IMG/VR virus record: IMGVR_UViG_3300035698_004409
Location: 1-28,161 of that record
Reading direction: 5' to 3' (one strand)
DNA length: 28,161 nt
Source of the DNA: a virus
Both the position numbers and the translations under genes were made by a program. The stretch's first letter is position 1; each line of letters starts with the position of its first letter. Below, in pieces: positions 7,359-14,708 of the stretch. The notes below the pieces were generated by a model that saw nothing but the letters and a program-made list of their open reading frames with translations, ran no database searches and was not told the DNA's origin.

Positions 7359-8090
7359 ATGGCACTCCCAATAACAGAAGCCGAGTTGAAAGTGATCACA
7401 GACACAGCAGTCGCAGACGCCACGAAGGGCCTGAGAGCCGATCTCGGAGCAGAGCGCGACAAGCGCAAAGAGACCGACAAATTGCTAAAAGAGATCACTG
7501 ACACGCTCGACAAAGAGATGAAAGAGAAACAGAAACTCGCGGATGACAAGGACAAGGACGAGTTGCTATCGAAGGGCAAGTATGAAGAGCTGCTCGAAAA
7601 AGAGAAAGCTGCATACGAAGCCAAGCTCACAGAGCTGACAGGTGGTAACGACGCGCTGACATCCAGAGTCGAGAAACTCATGATCGACACGAAAATCCTA
7701 TCTCTTTCTGATGTGGCTGTCAATCCTGATCAGGCAGTCGCTCTGATCAAGAACGCATATAAGTTCAGTATCGATGGCGATGACGTCAAGGTCACGAAGA
7801 ACGACGGAACTCCCGTTCTCACTGACAAGGGCGGCGCTCAAACTGTCGAGGGAGTGTTCGAATCATTCATGGGAGAAAACTTACATCTCATGAAGCCGGG
7901 GACAACGCTTGGAGGCTCAGGCACGAAACTCGGAAAACATACGATAAATCAAGGCGCAGGCGACATTGATGCGCAGATCACGAAGGCACGCAAAGAGGGC
8001 CGCGGCATGGATGTCATCAGACTGAAAAGAACGAAGATGTCCCGGCAAGGGCCTCACGCTCAACTTGATAAGGAAACAACTGGAGGTTAA
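7359..8090 (+). CDS. Capsid scaffolding protein
   Basis: A 243-residue highly charged protein. Residues ~20-100 form an uninterrupted heptad-like Lys/Glu/Asp coiled coil (DLGAERDKRKETDKLLKEIT and onward), followed by a more globular C-terminal part. This composition, plus the position between portal and major capsid genes, is what phage scaffolds show; scaffolds guide procapsid assembly and are then lost or cleaved. I chose ATG 7359 because GGAAGGA lies at 7346-7352. An alternative ATG at 7299, overlapping the portal stop, adds 20 residues but has no ribosome binding site. No protease motif is obvious within it. Confidence 0.75.
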   Translation: MALPITEAELKVITDTAVADATKGLRADLGAERDKRKETDKLLKEITDTLDKEMKEKQKLADDKDKDELLSKGKYEELLEKEKAAYEAKLTELTGGNDALTSRVEKLMIDTKILSLSDVAVNPDQAVALIKNAYKFSIDGDDVKVTKNDGTPVLTDKGGAQTVEGVFESFMGENLHLMKPGTTLGGSGTKLGKHTINQGAGDIDAQITKARKEGRGMDVIRLKRTKMSRQGPHAQLDKETTGG

Positions 8091-8092
8091 TC

Positions 8093-9046
8093 ATGGCTTC
8101 ATCTGACACGGGCACATATTGGGAGAATTTAGGATATATCGGCGAGCTGTTCTCAGCGTCTCCGAAAGAAACACCCTTTCTCTCAATGATCGGCTCACTC
8201 ACGAGCGGCGGAAAGAAAACAGACAGCTTTGAGTTTCCTGTCGCGAATCAGTATTCGCTCACAGCAGCAGCCCAGACGACCACTGTCGAGGATGACATCG
8301 ATGTAGCTCCGTCGTTCAATGACAAGGGTCTCGCGCAGTACAAGAACGTCTGTGAGATCCATTATCACGGCGTGAAGGCTTCATACGCTGCACTGGCAAC
8401 AGGCGGTCGCATTAGTGGCGTCGCAACCGCAGGCGAAGCGATGACAATCGACGACCTTCTTGATCACAAGATCATGATGGAAATCGCTGAAATCGGTCGC
8501 AATGTGGAATGGGCCATGCTTCAGGGCACATACGCGATATCGACAGACTCCGACGAAGCGAATCAGATGCGCGGTCTAATTGCTGCTGCTGCTGCTGCAT
8601 CGAACACAATCGCTGCTGGCGATGCTGATCTCACGACATCGATGATCCGCGAGCTACTAAGAACGATGTACGCTGCTGGCGCACGCTTCCAAGATCCCGT
8701 GTTCATCGTCAACGCTTACCAGAAACAGATGCTCACTCAGATGTATGGATTCGCGCCTACAGACAGAAAAGTCGGTGGCGTTGCAATCGATCAGATTCTC
8801 GTCGATCTCGCGGGCACAGTCGGAATCCTGCTCGATCCTCACCAGCCGACGACAACACTGACACTCGCTGACGCTGCGGTATGCTCGCCTGTGTTCCAGC
8901 AGGTACCGGGTCATGACCCCGGAATCTTCTATGAACCGCTTGCGCGTGACTCCGCATCTGTCAAGGGTATGCTCTATGGCCACATTGGTCTGGATCATGG
9001 CCCGTACTTCGCTCACGGCACAATCACTGGCCTCAACGACGAGTAG
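8093..9046 (+). CDS. Major capsid protein, SU10/DUF5309-like
   Basis: The 317-residue protein begins with an N-terminal segment (ENLGYIGELFSASPKETPFL) followed by a strand-rich region and a long helix with 'EIGRNVEWAMLQG', then 'RGLIAAAAAASN'. This order (ETPFLSMIG, later ..E.A.L.G......RGL) matches the SU10-type major capsid family (HK97 fold, DUF5309). Position after the scaffold agrees. TGGAGG at 8081-8086 gives strong initiation, as expected for the most abundant virion protein. A GCT run at 8582-8596 encodes poly-Ala in a probable surface loop. The gene is followed by a short gap and then accessory genes. Confidence 0.85.
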   Translation: MASSDTGTYWENLGYIGELFSASPKETPFLSMIGSLTSGGKKTDSFEFPVANQYSLTAAAQTTTVEDDIDVAPSFNDKGLAQYKNVCEIHYHGVKASYAALATGGRISGVATAGEAMTIDDLLDHKIMMEIAEIGRNVEWAMLQGTYAISTDSDEANQMRGLIAAAAAASNTIAAGDADLTTSMIRELLRTMYAAGARFQDPVFIVNAYQKQMLTQMYGFAPTDRKVGGVAIDQILVDLAGTVGILLDPHQPTTTLTLADAAVCSPVFQQVPGHDPGIFYEPLARDSASVKGMLYGHIGLDHGPYFAHGTITGLNDE

Positions 9047-9097
9047 GCGAACCACTCGCTCGCTTGTTGTTCTCACGCGTTAATGGAGGTTAGTATC

Positions 9098-9892
9098 ATG
9101 TATAAGTTTCTCGCAAGAATGTTCATTCTTTTCGTCCTCGTGGTGTGCTTCGTTGCGCCGCATGTGAGCGCGGAAGTATGGACGCCGCTCGGACGGGGTA
9201 TCCCGCCTGAGACACGCAATATCATCAAAGAGTCTCGCGGGGTGATTGATCAGAGTGACTTCGCGACCTATATCGATGATTTCTACCGACTAAACACGTC
9301 GAACCTCGACACTACATCAGTGCGAGGCCTCGGTGGCGCCGTTGCTGCCATTGTCGATTCTGGCGACGCTCCTGGTATACTGAAAATATCGTTGCGTGCC
9401 ATCAAGGGATCGGCGATGAATATCAAGACCGTCAATAGTGGCTGGCGACTTAATGGCGCGGCAAGGGCTGACAGTGCGACTGTCCAGCTCGAATACGCTG
9501 TACGGTTCAAAACAACTGATGTATCCCAGATGGGTATAATTGGAGGCTTCCATATCAATGGGACAAATGGCACAGACACGGGCGATAAAATAACGTTTGT
9601 GACTCATGACGAATCGGCGATCCTGTATGGGCTTGAGCAGAAAACATCGGTCGGTACTGCCGACTCGTTGTCTCTGGGCACGCTTGTCGATGACACATGG
9701 TACAATCTGCGGCTGTGCTGGAACGGTTCATCTGTGGCTTGGTACGTTAATGACGTGTACAAGGGGCGGACATCCACATCAGCCAATCAGCCTCGCGGCA
9801 TCAACCTCAGGCCATTGTTTGAGGTGACTGCTGGAGATTCATCGACACAATACACGTATCTTGATTACTTATTTGCGAGACAGCGGCGCTGA
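9098..9892 (+). CDS. Secreted lectin-like (LamG/ConA-fold) protein in the head gene cluster
   Basis: The predicted 264-residue protein starts with a textbook Sec signal peptide: a positive start, a hydrophobic core (FILFVLVVCFVA) and an A-x-A-like site after HVSA at residue 25. The mature part is beta-rich with the closing segment DTWYNLRLCWNGSSVAWYVN, typical of LamG/concanavalin-like jelly-roll domains that bind sugars. ATG 9098 is preferred because GGAGG at 9085-9089 is well spaced; the upstream in-frame ATG 9083 lies within that element. The gene sits between the major capsid and neck genes, a spot for decoration or head-fibre genes, yet the signal peptide implies export. It may be a moron protein for the cell surface or a virion protein of unusual routing. 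Confidence 0.65.
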   Translation: MYKFLARMFILFVLVVCFVAPHVSAEVWTPLGRGIPPETRNIIKESRGVIDQSDFATYIDDFYRLNTSNLDTTSVRGLGGAVAAIVDSGDAPGILKISLRAIKGSAMNIKTVNSGWRLNGAARADSATVQLEYAVRFKTTDVSQMGIIGGFHINGTNGTDTGDKITFVTHDESAILYGLEQKTSVGTADSLSLGTLVDDTWYNLRLCWNGSSVAWYVNDVYKGRTSTSANQPRGINLRPLFEVTAGDSSTQYTYLDYLFARQRR

Positions 9893-9916
9893 CCGGACGC
9901 TTGCTGTCATTCCCGG

Positions 9917-9947
9917 CGGCTGAGATACGTCAAGGCGGTCTCAGCCG
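9917..9947 (+). other. Intergenic hairpin between the lectin-like gene and the next gene
   Basis: CGGCTGAGA (9917-9925) pairs exactly with TCTCAGCCG (9939-9947) around a 13-base loop. The bases after it (TTAAGTAAAA) hold no T-run, so it is not a standard intrinsic terminator; it may be an attenuator or an mRNA 3' end stabiliser. The rest of the 9893-9979 gap shows only the downstream ribosome binding site AAGGA at 9966-9970. Confidence 0.6.
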
Positions 9948-9979
9948 TTAAGTAAAAACTCGAACAAGGATCGACTGAA

Positions 9980-10339
9980 ATGTCAGAATACACATCACAG
10001 AAATTCACCTGCATTCCGAATCTCGGACCCGAAGGCGGCGGCGTCGTCTGGGCGCCGAAGACAGGAAACGTTATCGCTCGTTTCGACAAGAACGGCGAAT
10101 GTGTTGTCACCGATGAAGCGAAGGCAAAACAGCTCGTCGCGCTTGGTTACAAGGTCGTCGGAGAAGGCGAAGAGACCATCGAAGGCCTCATGAAGCTGAA
10201 CAAGAAAGACTTGACTGTGATTGCTGTCAAACGTGACATCGAGGTGCCGAAAGCAGCAACGAAAGATTACATCGCACAGGCCATCGTTGACAACAACGAT
10301 CAGGACTCCGATCCTGACGACGATCCTGACTACGAATAA
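9980..10339 (+). CDS. Head-region protein with a LEM/SAP-like C-terminal helix pair
   Basis: A protein of 119 residues. Residues ~1-60 are a small beta-rich unit ending in 'VTDEAKAKQLVALGYKVV', a pattern seen in short phage head/neck proteins. Residues ~66-102 (LMKLNKKDLTVIAVKRDIEV...TKDYIAQAIV) look like a HeH/LEM or Rho-N-like helix-extended loop-helix, often nucleic-acid or protein binding. The tail is Asp-rich (NNDQDSDPDDDPDYE). AAGGA precedes the ATG by 9 bases. Its order after the capsid gene is common for such proteins in siphophages. No specific role is shown. Confidence 0.55.
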   Translation: MSEYTSQKFTCIPNLGPEGGGVVWAPKTGNVIARFDKNGECVVTDEAKAKQLVALGYKVVGEGEETIEGLMKLNKKDLTVIAVKRDIEVPKAATKDYIAQAIVDNNDQDSDPDDDPDYE

Positions 10340-10372
10340 ACGCAGCTCTCGAAGTCTGAGGAGAATGATCAG

Positions 10373-10876
10373 ATGAAACGAATAAATATATTTATTATGA
10401 TTGCAGTTCTCGGGCTTCTTCTGTTCGTGGCGTCTGCGTTCGCAGCGGCGCCGCAAGTGAGTTCGTGGACTGAGTCAACAGAACGCATGGCTGACGGGTA
10501 TCGCATCACGACGTGGACATGGACGGCAGATTCGACCGGATATGTCCCGAACAGGACGTCATCGCGCAAGATCAAGGGCGTTCTGTTTCAAGCACTCACT
10601 ATGCCTGACTCGTCATTAGTCCCTGCGGTCGAGGACTCAAGCGGTCGATATCCATCCGCGAATTATGACATCACTATCGAGAGCGCAGACAGCCTCGATG
10701 TCATGGGTGCCACGCTCGCGAATCGAAGCGCCACGCTCACAGAGTGGACGCCACCGAAGTCTCCGGACGGCACGGAGTGGACGTTTTTCGTCAACTCGAA
10801 AATGAATGTCAAGCTCACAAATAACATCATCCCGAACGCTCGTGGCGTGATCAAGCTGTTCTGGTGGGAGAAATAA
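10373..10876 (+). CDS. Signal-peptide-bearing virion structural-like protein
   Basis: A 167-residue protein with an N-terminal signal sequence (MKRINIFIMIAVLGLLLFVA, probable cleavage after AFA around residues 24-26). The mature part (TTWTWTADSTGYVPN, ANYDITIESADSLDVMGATLAN) follows a pattern I associate with small beta-sandwich structural proteins in siphophage head clusters, which usually read 'NYDITLTDEDGVDVLGGAL-AN' and have no signal peptide. A GAGGAG element is spaced well before ATG 10373. This is the second exported protein in the head-neck region. Whether it joins the virion or goes to the envelope is unknown. Confidence 0.6.
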   Translation: MKRINIFIMIAVLGLLLFVASAFAAAPQVSSWTESTERMADGYRITTWTWTADSTGYVPNRTSSRKIKGVLFQALTMPDSSLVPAVEDSSGRYPSANYDITIESADSLDVMGATLANRSATLTEWTPPKSPDGTEWTFFVNSKMNVKLTNNIIPNARGVIKLFWWEK

Positions 10877-10878
10877 TT

Positions 10879-10938
10879 ATGAAAAATAGAGCTGCAATAT
10901 TTGCGACTCTGTTCTTTCTCGTGTATGTAACGGAGTAA
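10879..10938 (+). CDS. 19-residue signal-like micropeptide
   Basis: ATG 10879, two bases after the previous stop and 4-5 bases after GGGAG, opens a 19-codon frame: MKNRAAIFATLFFLVYVTE. It has a basic start and hydrophobic core like a signal peptide, but nothing follows. Its end carries the CGGAG used by the next gene (ATG 10941), so translating it could couple that gene. It may be a true micropeptide or the stub of a lost exported gene. Confidence 0.35.
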   Translation: MKNRAAIFATLFFLVYVTE

Positions 10939-10940
10939 TC

Positions 10941-11435
10941 ATGGCACTTGAAATAATCGCAACCGCAGGCGCGAGCGATGCTAACTCATATGTGACGCTT
11001 GCAGAAGCAGAGGCCATCGCGTTTGGATATCTCAACAGAGCAACATGGATCGCTGCGAGTGACGCTGACAAGAACGCATCGTTCGTTATGGCGACTCGCA
11101 ATATCGACTCCCTGTCTCTCGCAGGCACACCTATCGGGCAACAGGGCGACGAATCATCGACAAGCTATCAGCCACTACATTTCCCAACGACTGACACGAA
11201 AACGTACATCCCTGACGACGTGAAGACCGCGACGACAGTGCAAGCGATGTACCTGATCAGGAGCGGCGAAGAGTCGCAGGCAGTGAGAGACATCATTGAC
11301 TCAGGCGTCGAAGAGCAGGACACAGGTCGTTTCAAGTCAGTTTACAACAAGGGCTGGGCTACGACTGTTACCCAGGAAGCACAGCAAGCACTTTCGAAGT
11401 GGAAGCAGAGAACAGTTAATTTGGAGTTTGGTTAA
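10941..11435 (+). CDS. Head-tail adaptor-like protein (DnaT-like/gp6-type)
   Basis: A 164-residue protein beginning DANSYVTLAEAEAIAFGYL, followed by 'W.AASDADKNASFVMATRNID' - the pattern of the family annotated as 'DnaT-like ssDNA-binding' in phages, which in structural clusters sits at the connector-adaptor position. It would attach below the portal and link it to the neck. Mostly helical with a central polar loop. CGGAG lies 5 bases before the ATG. The next gene starts directly at the following base. The single-strand DNA-binding name of the family is doubtful here; the neck role comes from position. Confidence 0.7.
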   Translation: MALEIIATAGASDANSYVTLAEAEAIAFGYLNRATWIAASDADKNASFVMATRNIDSLSLAGTPIGQQGDESSTSYQPLHFPTTDTKTYIPDDVKTATTVQAMYLIRSGEESQAVRDIIDSGVEEQDTGRFKSVYNKGWATTVTQEAQQALSKWKQRTVNLEFG

Positions 11436-12386
11436 TTGGCTGATCCGATTAAAAATGTCCCTGGTCGATCTGAGATCGTCGATATATATGCGAAGACTCT
11501 CGCTCGTTTGAATGGCGTTATCGCCGGTGAAGATTTCACGAAAGTCGCAAAGGCGCGAGCTGCTGCGAAGATCATTGAGATCAACAAGCACATTAACCAT
11601 TTGCGAAAGCAACAGTCAGCATGGGCGAAGGTATTCATTCCAGAGGCGTACAAGAACGGCGCACTGCAAGACATACCTATAATCAAAAAGGTACGTGGAA
11701 ACGCAGCAAACGTGTCATACGGCACATTACACCGCAGCGCCGCAACAGTCGCAGTCGAAGGCGCGATTCAGGATTTCAGCGTGGTGGCTGACTCGCTCGA
11801 TAGGACATACGTTGGATATGTCCGTCGGGCGCAGTATCAGGGCAACAAACAGAGGATCGCCGAAGAGATCGCAGGCGGCATCGTCGAAGGGGCCTCACGC
11901 CAGACAACGAGCGTCAGAATACTCGAAGAGCTGAAACGAAAAGCGAACAAGGGTCTGATCGTGGTCGGCAAGGTGACCATGAACGCGAACGACTACGCTG
12001 ACATGCTCGCGAGAACACTGTCAAGGGCAGCACGCACAGAAGGCGTCCTGAACACACTCAACGCGAACGATGTCGATCTCGTAATATACAACGACACGGG
12101 CGCGGTCGATTTCTGCGTTCAGTACGAGAATCAAATATTCTCGATCTCAGGCAATAGCGGCAAGTATCCGATGCTCGTTGAACGACCGCCGCTGCATCCG
12201 AATTGCACACACTCGATCTCAGCGTTCTTTGAAGAGTTCTCGTCACCAGCAGAGATCAAGCGCGGCACTGAGTACGACAAGAGAGACGTCGGAAAAACAT
12301 CGGCAGAGATGAACAAAAAATATCCGATCACGAAAGACGATACAAGGACCCGGACGAAGAAAACACAGAAAGCGAAGGCGGCATAA
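11436..12386 (+). CDS. Minor head protein, Mu gpF-like
   Basis: A 316-residue protein with the C-terminal signature of phage Mu F-like/minor capsid proteins: ARTEGVLNTLNANDVDLVIY, then 'VDFCVQYENQIFSI' and PPLHPNCTHSI (H254-C257), the Cys/His pattern normally written 'C..C....G..F.......PP.HPNC.C'. The N-terminal two thirds are long helices. Minor head proteins of this family bind the portal inside the capsid and help procapsid assembly. Start is TTG 11436, directly after the previous stop, with GGAG at 11423-11426; no better ATG exists near the start. The basic tail (TRTKKTQKAKAA) could contact DNA. The following gene overlaps by TAATG. Confidence 0.75.
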   Translation: MADPIKNVPGRSEIVDIYAKTLARLNGVIAGEDFTKVAKARAAAKIIEINKHINHLRKQQSAWAKVFIPEAYKNGALQDIPIIKKVRGNAANVSYGTLHRSAATVAVEGAIQDFSVVADSLDRTYVGYVRRAQYQGNKQRIAEEIAGGIVEGASRQTTSVRILEELKRKANKGLIVVGKVTMNANDYADMLARTLSRAARTEGVLNTLNANDVDLVIYNDTGAVDFCVQYENQIFSISGNSGKYPMLVERPPLHPNCTHSISAFFEEFSSPAEIKRGTEYDKRDVGKTSAEMNKKYPITKDDTRTRTKKTQKAKAA

Positions 12387-12790
12387 TGAAAAACAAACGG
12401 ATTAAATACATAGACAGAACAGTGCTCATAACGGGTATGCATATAGGATTGTGCGTTAATGAGAAGCAATTCAAGAATGAATTGAACCGGCTAAAAATAA
12501 AAGACAATATTGATTATTGCAAGGTGGTCGACGGCGCAACTACTCATTTTTTCCAAATAAAAAAAGAAGATAAGAACATCGCCATTGTCTGCATGAATGT
12601 CAGCAAGAAATCAAGTCTCATTGAATCTCATGCGCTGATTGTCCATGAATTATATCATATATGGAAGTACGTATTGAAAGACCTTGACGAACGAAATCCA
12701 GGTGAGGAAATGGAGTGCTATGGACTACAGAATCTATTCCTAAGCCTCGCCGATGCATATGACAAAATGACAAAGAAGGCCACAAAATGA
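12386..12790 (+). CDS. HExxH metallopeptidase-like protein in the neck region
   Basis: A 134-residue protein with a clear zinc-peptidase motif: ALIVHELYHIWKYV, HELYH at 87-91, and acids E107/E108/E110 in GEEMECYGLQNLF about 17-20 residues later that could be the third zinc ligand. This is the layout of small ImmA/SprT-like or phage-specific zincins. The gene overlaps the minor head gene (TAATG) and the next gene (ATGA), so it is embedded in the structural operon. Its DNA is visibly richer in AAA/ATA codons than the neighbours, suggesting separate origin. A role in maturation cleavage of head or neck proteins is possible; activity on a host target is equally possible. Confidence 0.65.
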   Translation: MKNKRIKYIDRTVLITGMHIGLCVNEKQFKNELNRLKIKDNIDYCKVVDGATTHFFQIKKEDKNIAIVCMNVSKKSSLIESHALIVHELYHIWKYVLKDLDERNPGEEMECYGLQNLFLSLADAYDKMTKKATK

Positions 12791-13113
12791 GCATCCTATT
12801 CCTAATGAAACAGAGCTGTGATATCTACACGACAACGATTCAGGGCGATGGCGATGACGGCTGGCCTGCGACTCCGTCGTATTCGTCGGTTAAGTGCCGC
12901 AAAGAAGAGACGCGCAAACAGAAGCAGAAGCCAGACGGCAAGACGGTCATGACTGAGGCTGTGTTTTTTCTCCCGCCAGCGACCGTCATCGGCGTCGGTG
13001 ACAAGGTCGTCATTGATTCGGAAAACTATATCGTCGTCGATTCGCAGCCGATCCGAGTCGTCACAAAAGTCACTCACGTCGAGGCTGATTGCACGAGGCT
13101 GTCTGATGAGTGA
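12787..13113 (+). CDS. Head closure (stopper)-like protein
   Basis: A 108-residue beta-rich protein placed where phages encode the head-tail stopper. The N-terminus 'CDIYTTTIQGDGDDGW' and the middle 'VFFLPPATVIGVGDKVVIDSENYIVVDSQPI' fit the SPP1 gp16-like pattern, in which a 'GD.I...G..Y.V' segment shapes a small barrel. It would close the connector after packaging and bind the tail. The ATG overlaps the previous stop as ATGA; an in-frame ATG at 12805 is the alternative start. Its end overlaps the next gene by eight bases. Confidence 0.65.
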   Translation: MSILFLMKQSCDIYTTTIQGDGDDGWPATPSYSSVKCRKEETRKQKQKPDGKTVMTEAVFFLPPATVIGVGDKVVIDSENYIVVDSQPIRVVTKVTHVEADCTRLSDE

Positions 13114-13651
13114 AGCATTCAAAGTCACGGGCCTGAGCGCGGCGCGTAAAGATATTCAAGCTCAATTCAAAAATAGACACATCGGCATCGTTTGTGTTGC
13201 GAAGAGGATTCAACTTGACTTGGATCGCAAAACAAAAGCGAACGCGCCGGTCAGAGAAGGAACGCTCATTGATTCGATCTCGGGATTCGTGAGAGACAGG
13301 GGCGTCGGGCACGGCGTCTTAATCGATCAGTCAGCAGGTGACACTGAATACGCTCGCAGAATGCACGAATCGCACTATCAAGCGAGACCACGATCAGACA
13401 TGGTCCAAAAGACATCAAAGAGGACTGGCAAAAAGTACTGGACATACAGAAAGTCGATGATGATCAAGGGCACAAGAACGAAAACAGTCGGCGGCGTCAA
13501 GGTTTCGAGAGACATAGTTCTTCATAGGAACGGCTTTTGGATCGATGGCTCAGGCAACAAACATGGGCGAAAATACTTGCATCGTGCAATAAATAAGAAC
13601 AAATTAAAGTATATAAGGGCGTTAAAAGTCGAGGCGGAGAAACGTACATGA
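13106..13651 (+). CDS. HK97 gp10-like neck/tail completion protein
   Basis: A basic protein of 181 residues with the family's hallmark near residues 46-60: KTKANAPVREGTLIDSISG (the 'K..APV..G.L..SI' pattern of HK97 gp10-type proteins). These act at the head-tail joint or tail end. Residues ~90-150 are an insertion-like, Lys/Arg/Tyr-rich stretch (RTGKKYWTYRKSMMIKGTRT) making it longer than the usual ~110-150 residues. ATG 13106 with GAGG seven or so bases upstream is preferred over the longer frame inside the previous gene. The stop overlaps the next start as ATGA (13648-13651). Confidence 0.7.
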   Translation: MSEAFKVTGLSAARKDIQAQFKNRHIGIVCVAKRIQLDLDRKTKANAPVREGTLIDSISGFVRDRGVGHGVLIDQSAGDTEYARRMHESHYQARPRSDMVQKTSKRTGKKYWTYRKSMMIKGTRTKTVGGVKVSRDIVLHRNGFWIDGSGNKHGRKYLHRAINKNKLKYIRALKVEAEKRT

Positions 13652-14268
13652 GAGCTGATAGAGTTCGATACTTCATAATGGCGGCGCTGGGCCTTAGTCT
13701 CACTGATGTATACTATGGCAACCAGCCTGCTAAAATTGACGACTGCGTGACCGTATACTCAGAGGACGACGAGATGTCTGTCCACTCAGGCGTCATCATA
13801 TCAAGCTATCAGGCAGTCATCAGGAATAAAATCTACACGACAGCCGAGTCCCTCGCCCGTTCGCTATATGACGCAGTTCATGGCATCCATAACAGAGAAG
13901 CATACAACGCTATATATCTCACGTCGTCCATGAGCGCAGTGACGGACCCGGTCTCATTCGCTCCTGATGACGGCGCCGGCAGCACGACAGCAGCACTGTT
14001 CACCGTTGGCGATTACATCCTGATAGATGATGAAGTCTTGAAGGTAACTATCGTGTCATCTCCGAACGTGACTGTATCGAGAGCACAGCTCGGCACGACG
14101 ATTGCAGCTCACGATAATAACGATCAAGTGCATAATATATCCGAGAATCCGATCCCGGGCGAGACGACTGACTTCTCACGAGCGACGACGGGCGTCATGG
14201 GTCTCGGCACAGACAGCAAGCAGCGCAAAGAGTTTTCTTTGAACTGGAATGTCACTGTAAAACCATAG
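13648..14268 (+). CDS. Tail terminator/minor capsid-like protein with an inserted beta domain
   Basis: The ends of this 206-residue protein match the small tail-terminator/minor-capsid fold: residues ~30-92 ('DDCVTVYSEDDEMSVHSG', 'YTTAESLARSLYDAVHGI') and ~183-206 ('GLGTDSKQRKEFSLNWNVTV'). Between them, residues ~93-165 carry an extra unit (SFAPDDGAGSTTAALFTVGD, YILIDDEVLKVTIVSSPNVTVSR, LGTTIAAHDNND) that reads like the small 'GD-I-ID-E.-V..V......V.RG..GT.A..H' beta domain found free-standing or fused in phage surface proteins. The insert would be displayed at the neck. The start overlaps the previous gene (ATGA). Confidence 0.65.
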   Translation: MRADRVRYFIMAALGLSLTDVYYGNQPAKIDDCVTVYSEDDEMSVHSGVIISSYQAVIRNKIYTTAESLARSLYDAVHGIHNREAYNAIYLTSSMSAVTDPVSFAPDDGAGSTTAALFTVGDYILIDDEVLKVTIVSSPNVTVSRAQLGTTIAAHDNNDQVHNISENPIPGETTDFSRATTGVMGLGTDSKQRKEFSLNWNVTVKP

Positions 14269-14276
14269 AGGCGATC

Positions 14277-14696
14277 ATGGCTGACACGACCACAGAAAAC
14301 ATACTCGACGCTCTGCTCGCGATCACATACTCAGCAACAGCGCACACGAAAGAGCGTATATTTCAGCTTCATGATCTTCAATTCAAGGACTTCACAAACT
14401 ATCCTCTCATAGTTGTCGAGTCAGGCGACGAGCAGATCGAGGGCCTCGCAAATAGAATGGCGACGTCGATCTTCACGCCTGCGGTCCACTTCATAATCGA
14501 AGCAGCAGCAGCAGACACAATCGAAACATGGCGCGAGTCGATACGAAACGCGATCATGGGATCCGCTACTCTTTGGGCATACGTTCACGAGCTGCTGATC
14601 ACTGAGATCGCAGTCGAAGAGTCAGAGGACAAGAAGCTCGAACACATGACGTTTAAATTGTCAGCTAAATTTGACAGAGCATACACAGTCGCATAA
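14277..14696 (+). CDS. Tail terminator-like protein
   Basis: A 139-residue protein with an N-terminal helix, a central strand 'YPLIVVESGDEQIEG', and a C-terminal strand pair (KKLEHMTFKLSAKFDRA). This alpha-beta pattern and the position directly before the tail tube gene fit a tail terminator, which caps the tube and joins it to the neck. AGAGG at 14267-14271 precedes ATG 14277. The preceding gene also has terminator-like features, so one of the two could have another neck role. Confidence 0.55.
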   Translation: MADTTTENILDALLAITYSATAHTKERIFQLHDLQFKDFTNYPLIVVESGDEQIEGLANRMATSIFTPAVHFIIEAAAADTIETWRESIRNAIMGSATLWAYVHELLITEIAVEESEDKKLEHMTFKLSAKFDRAYTVA

Positions 14697-14708
14697 AAGG
14701 AGCAGGTC

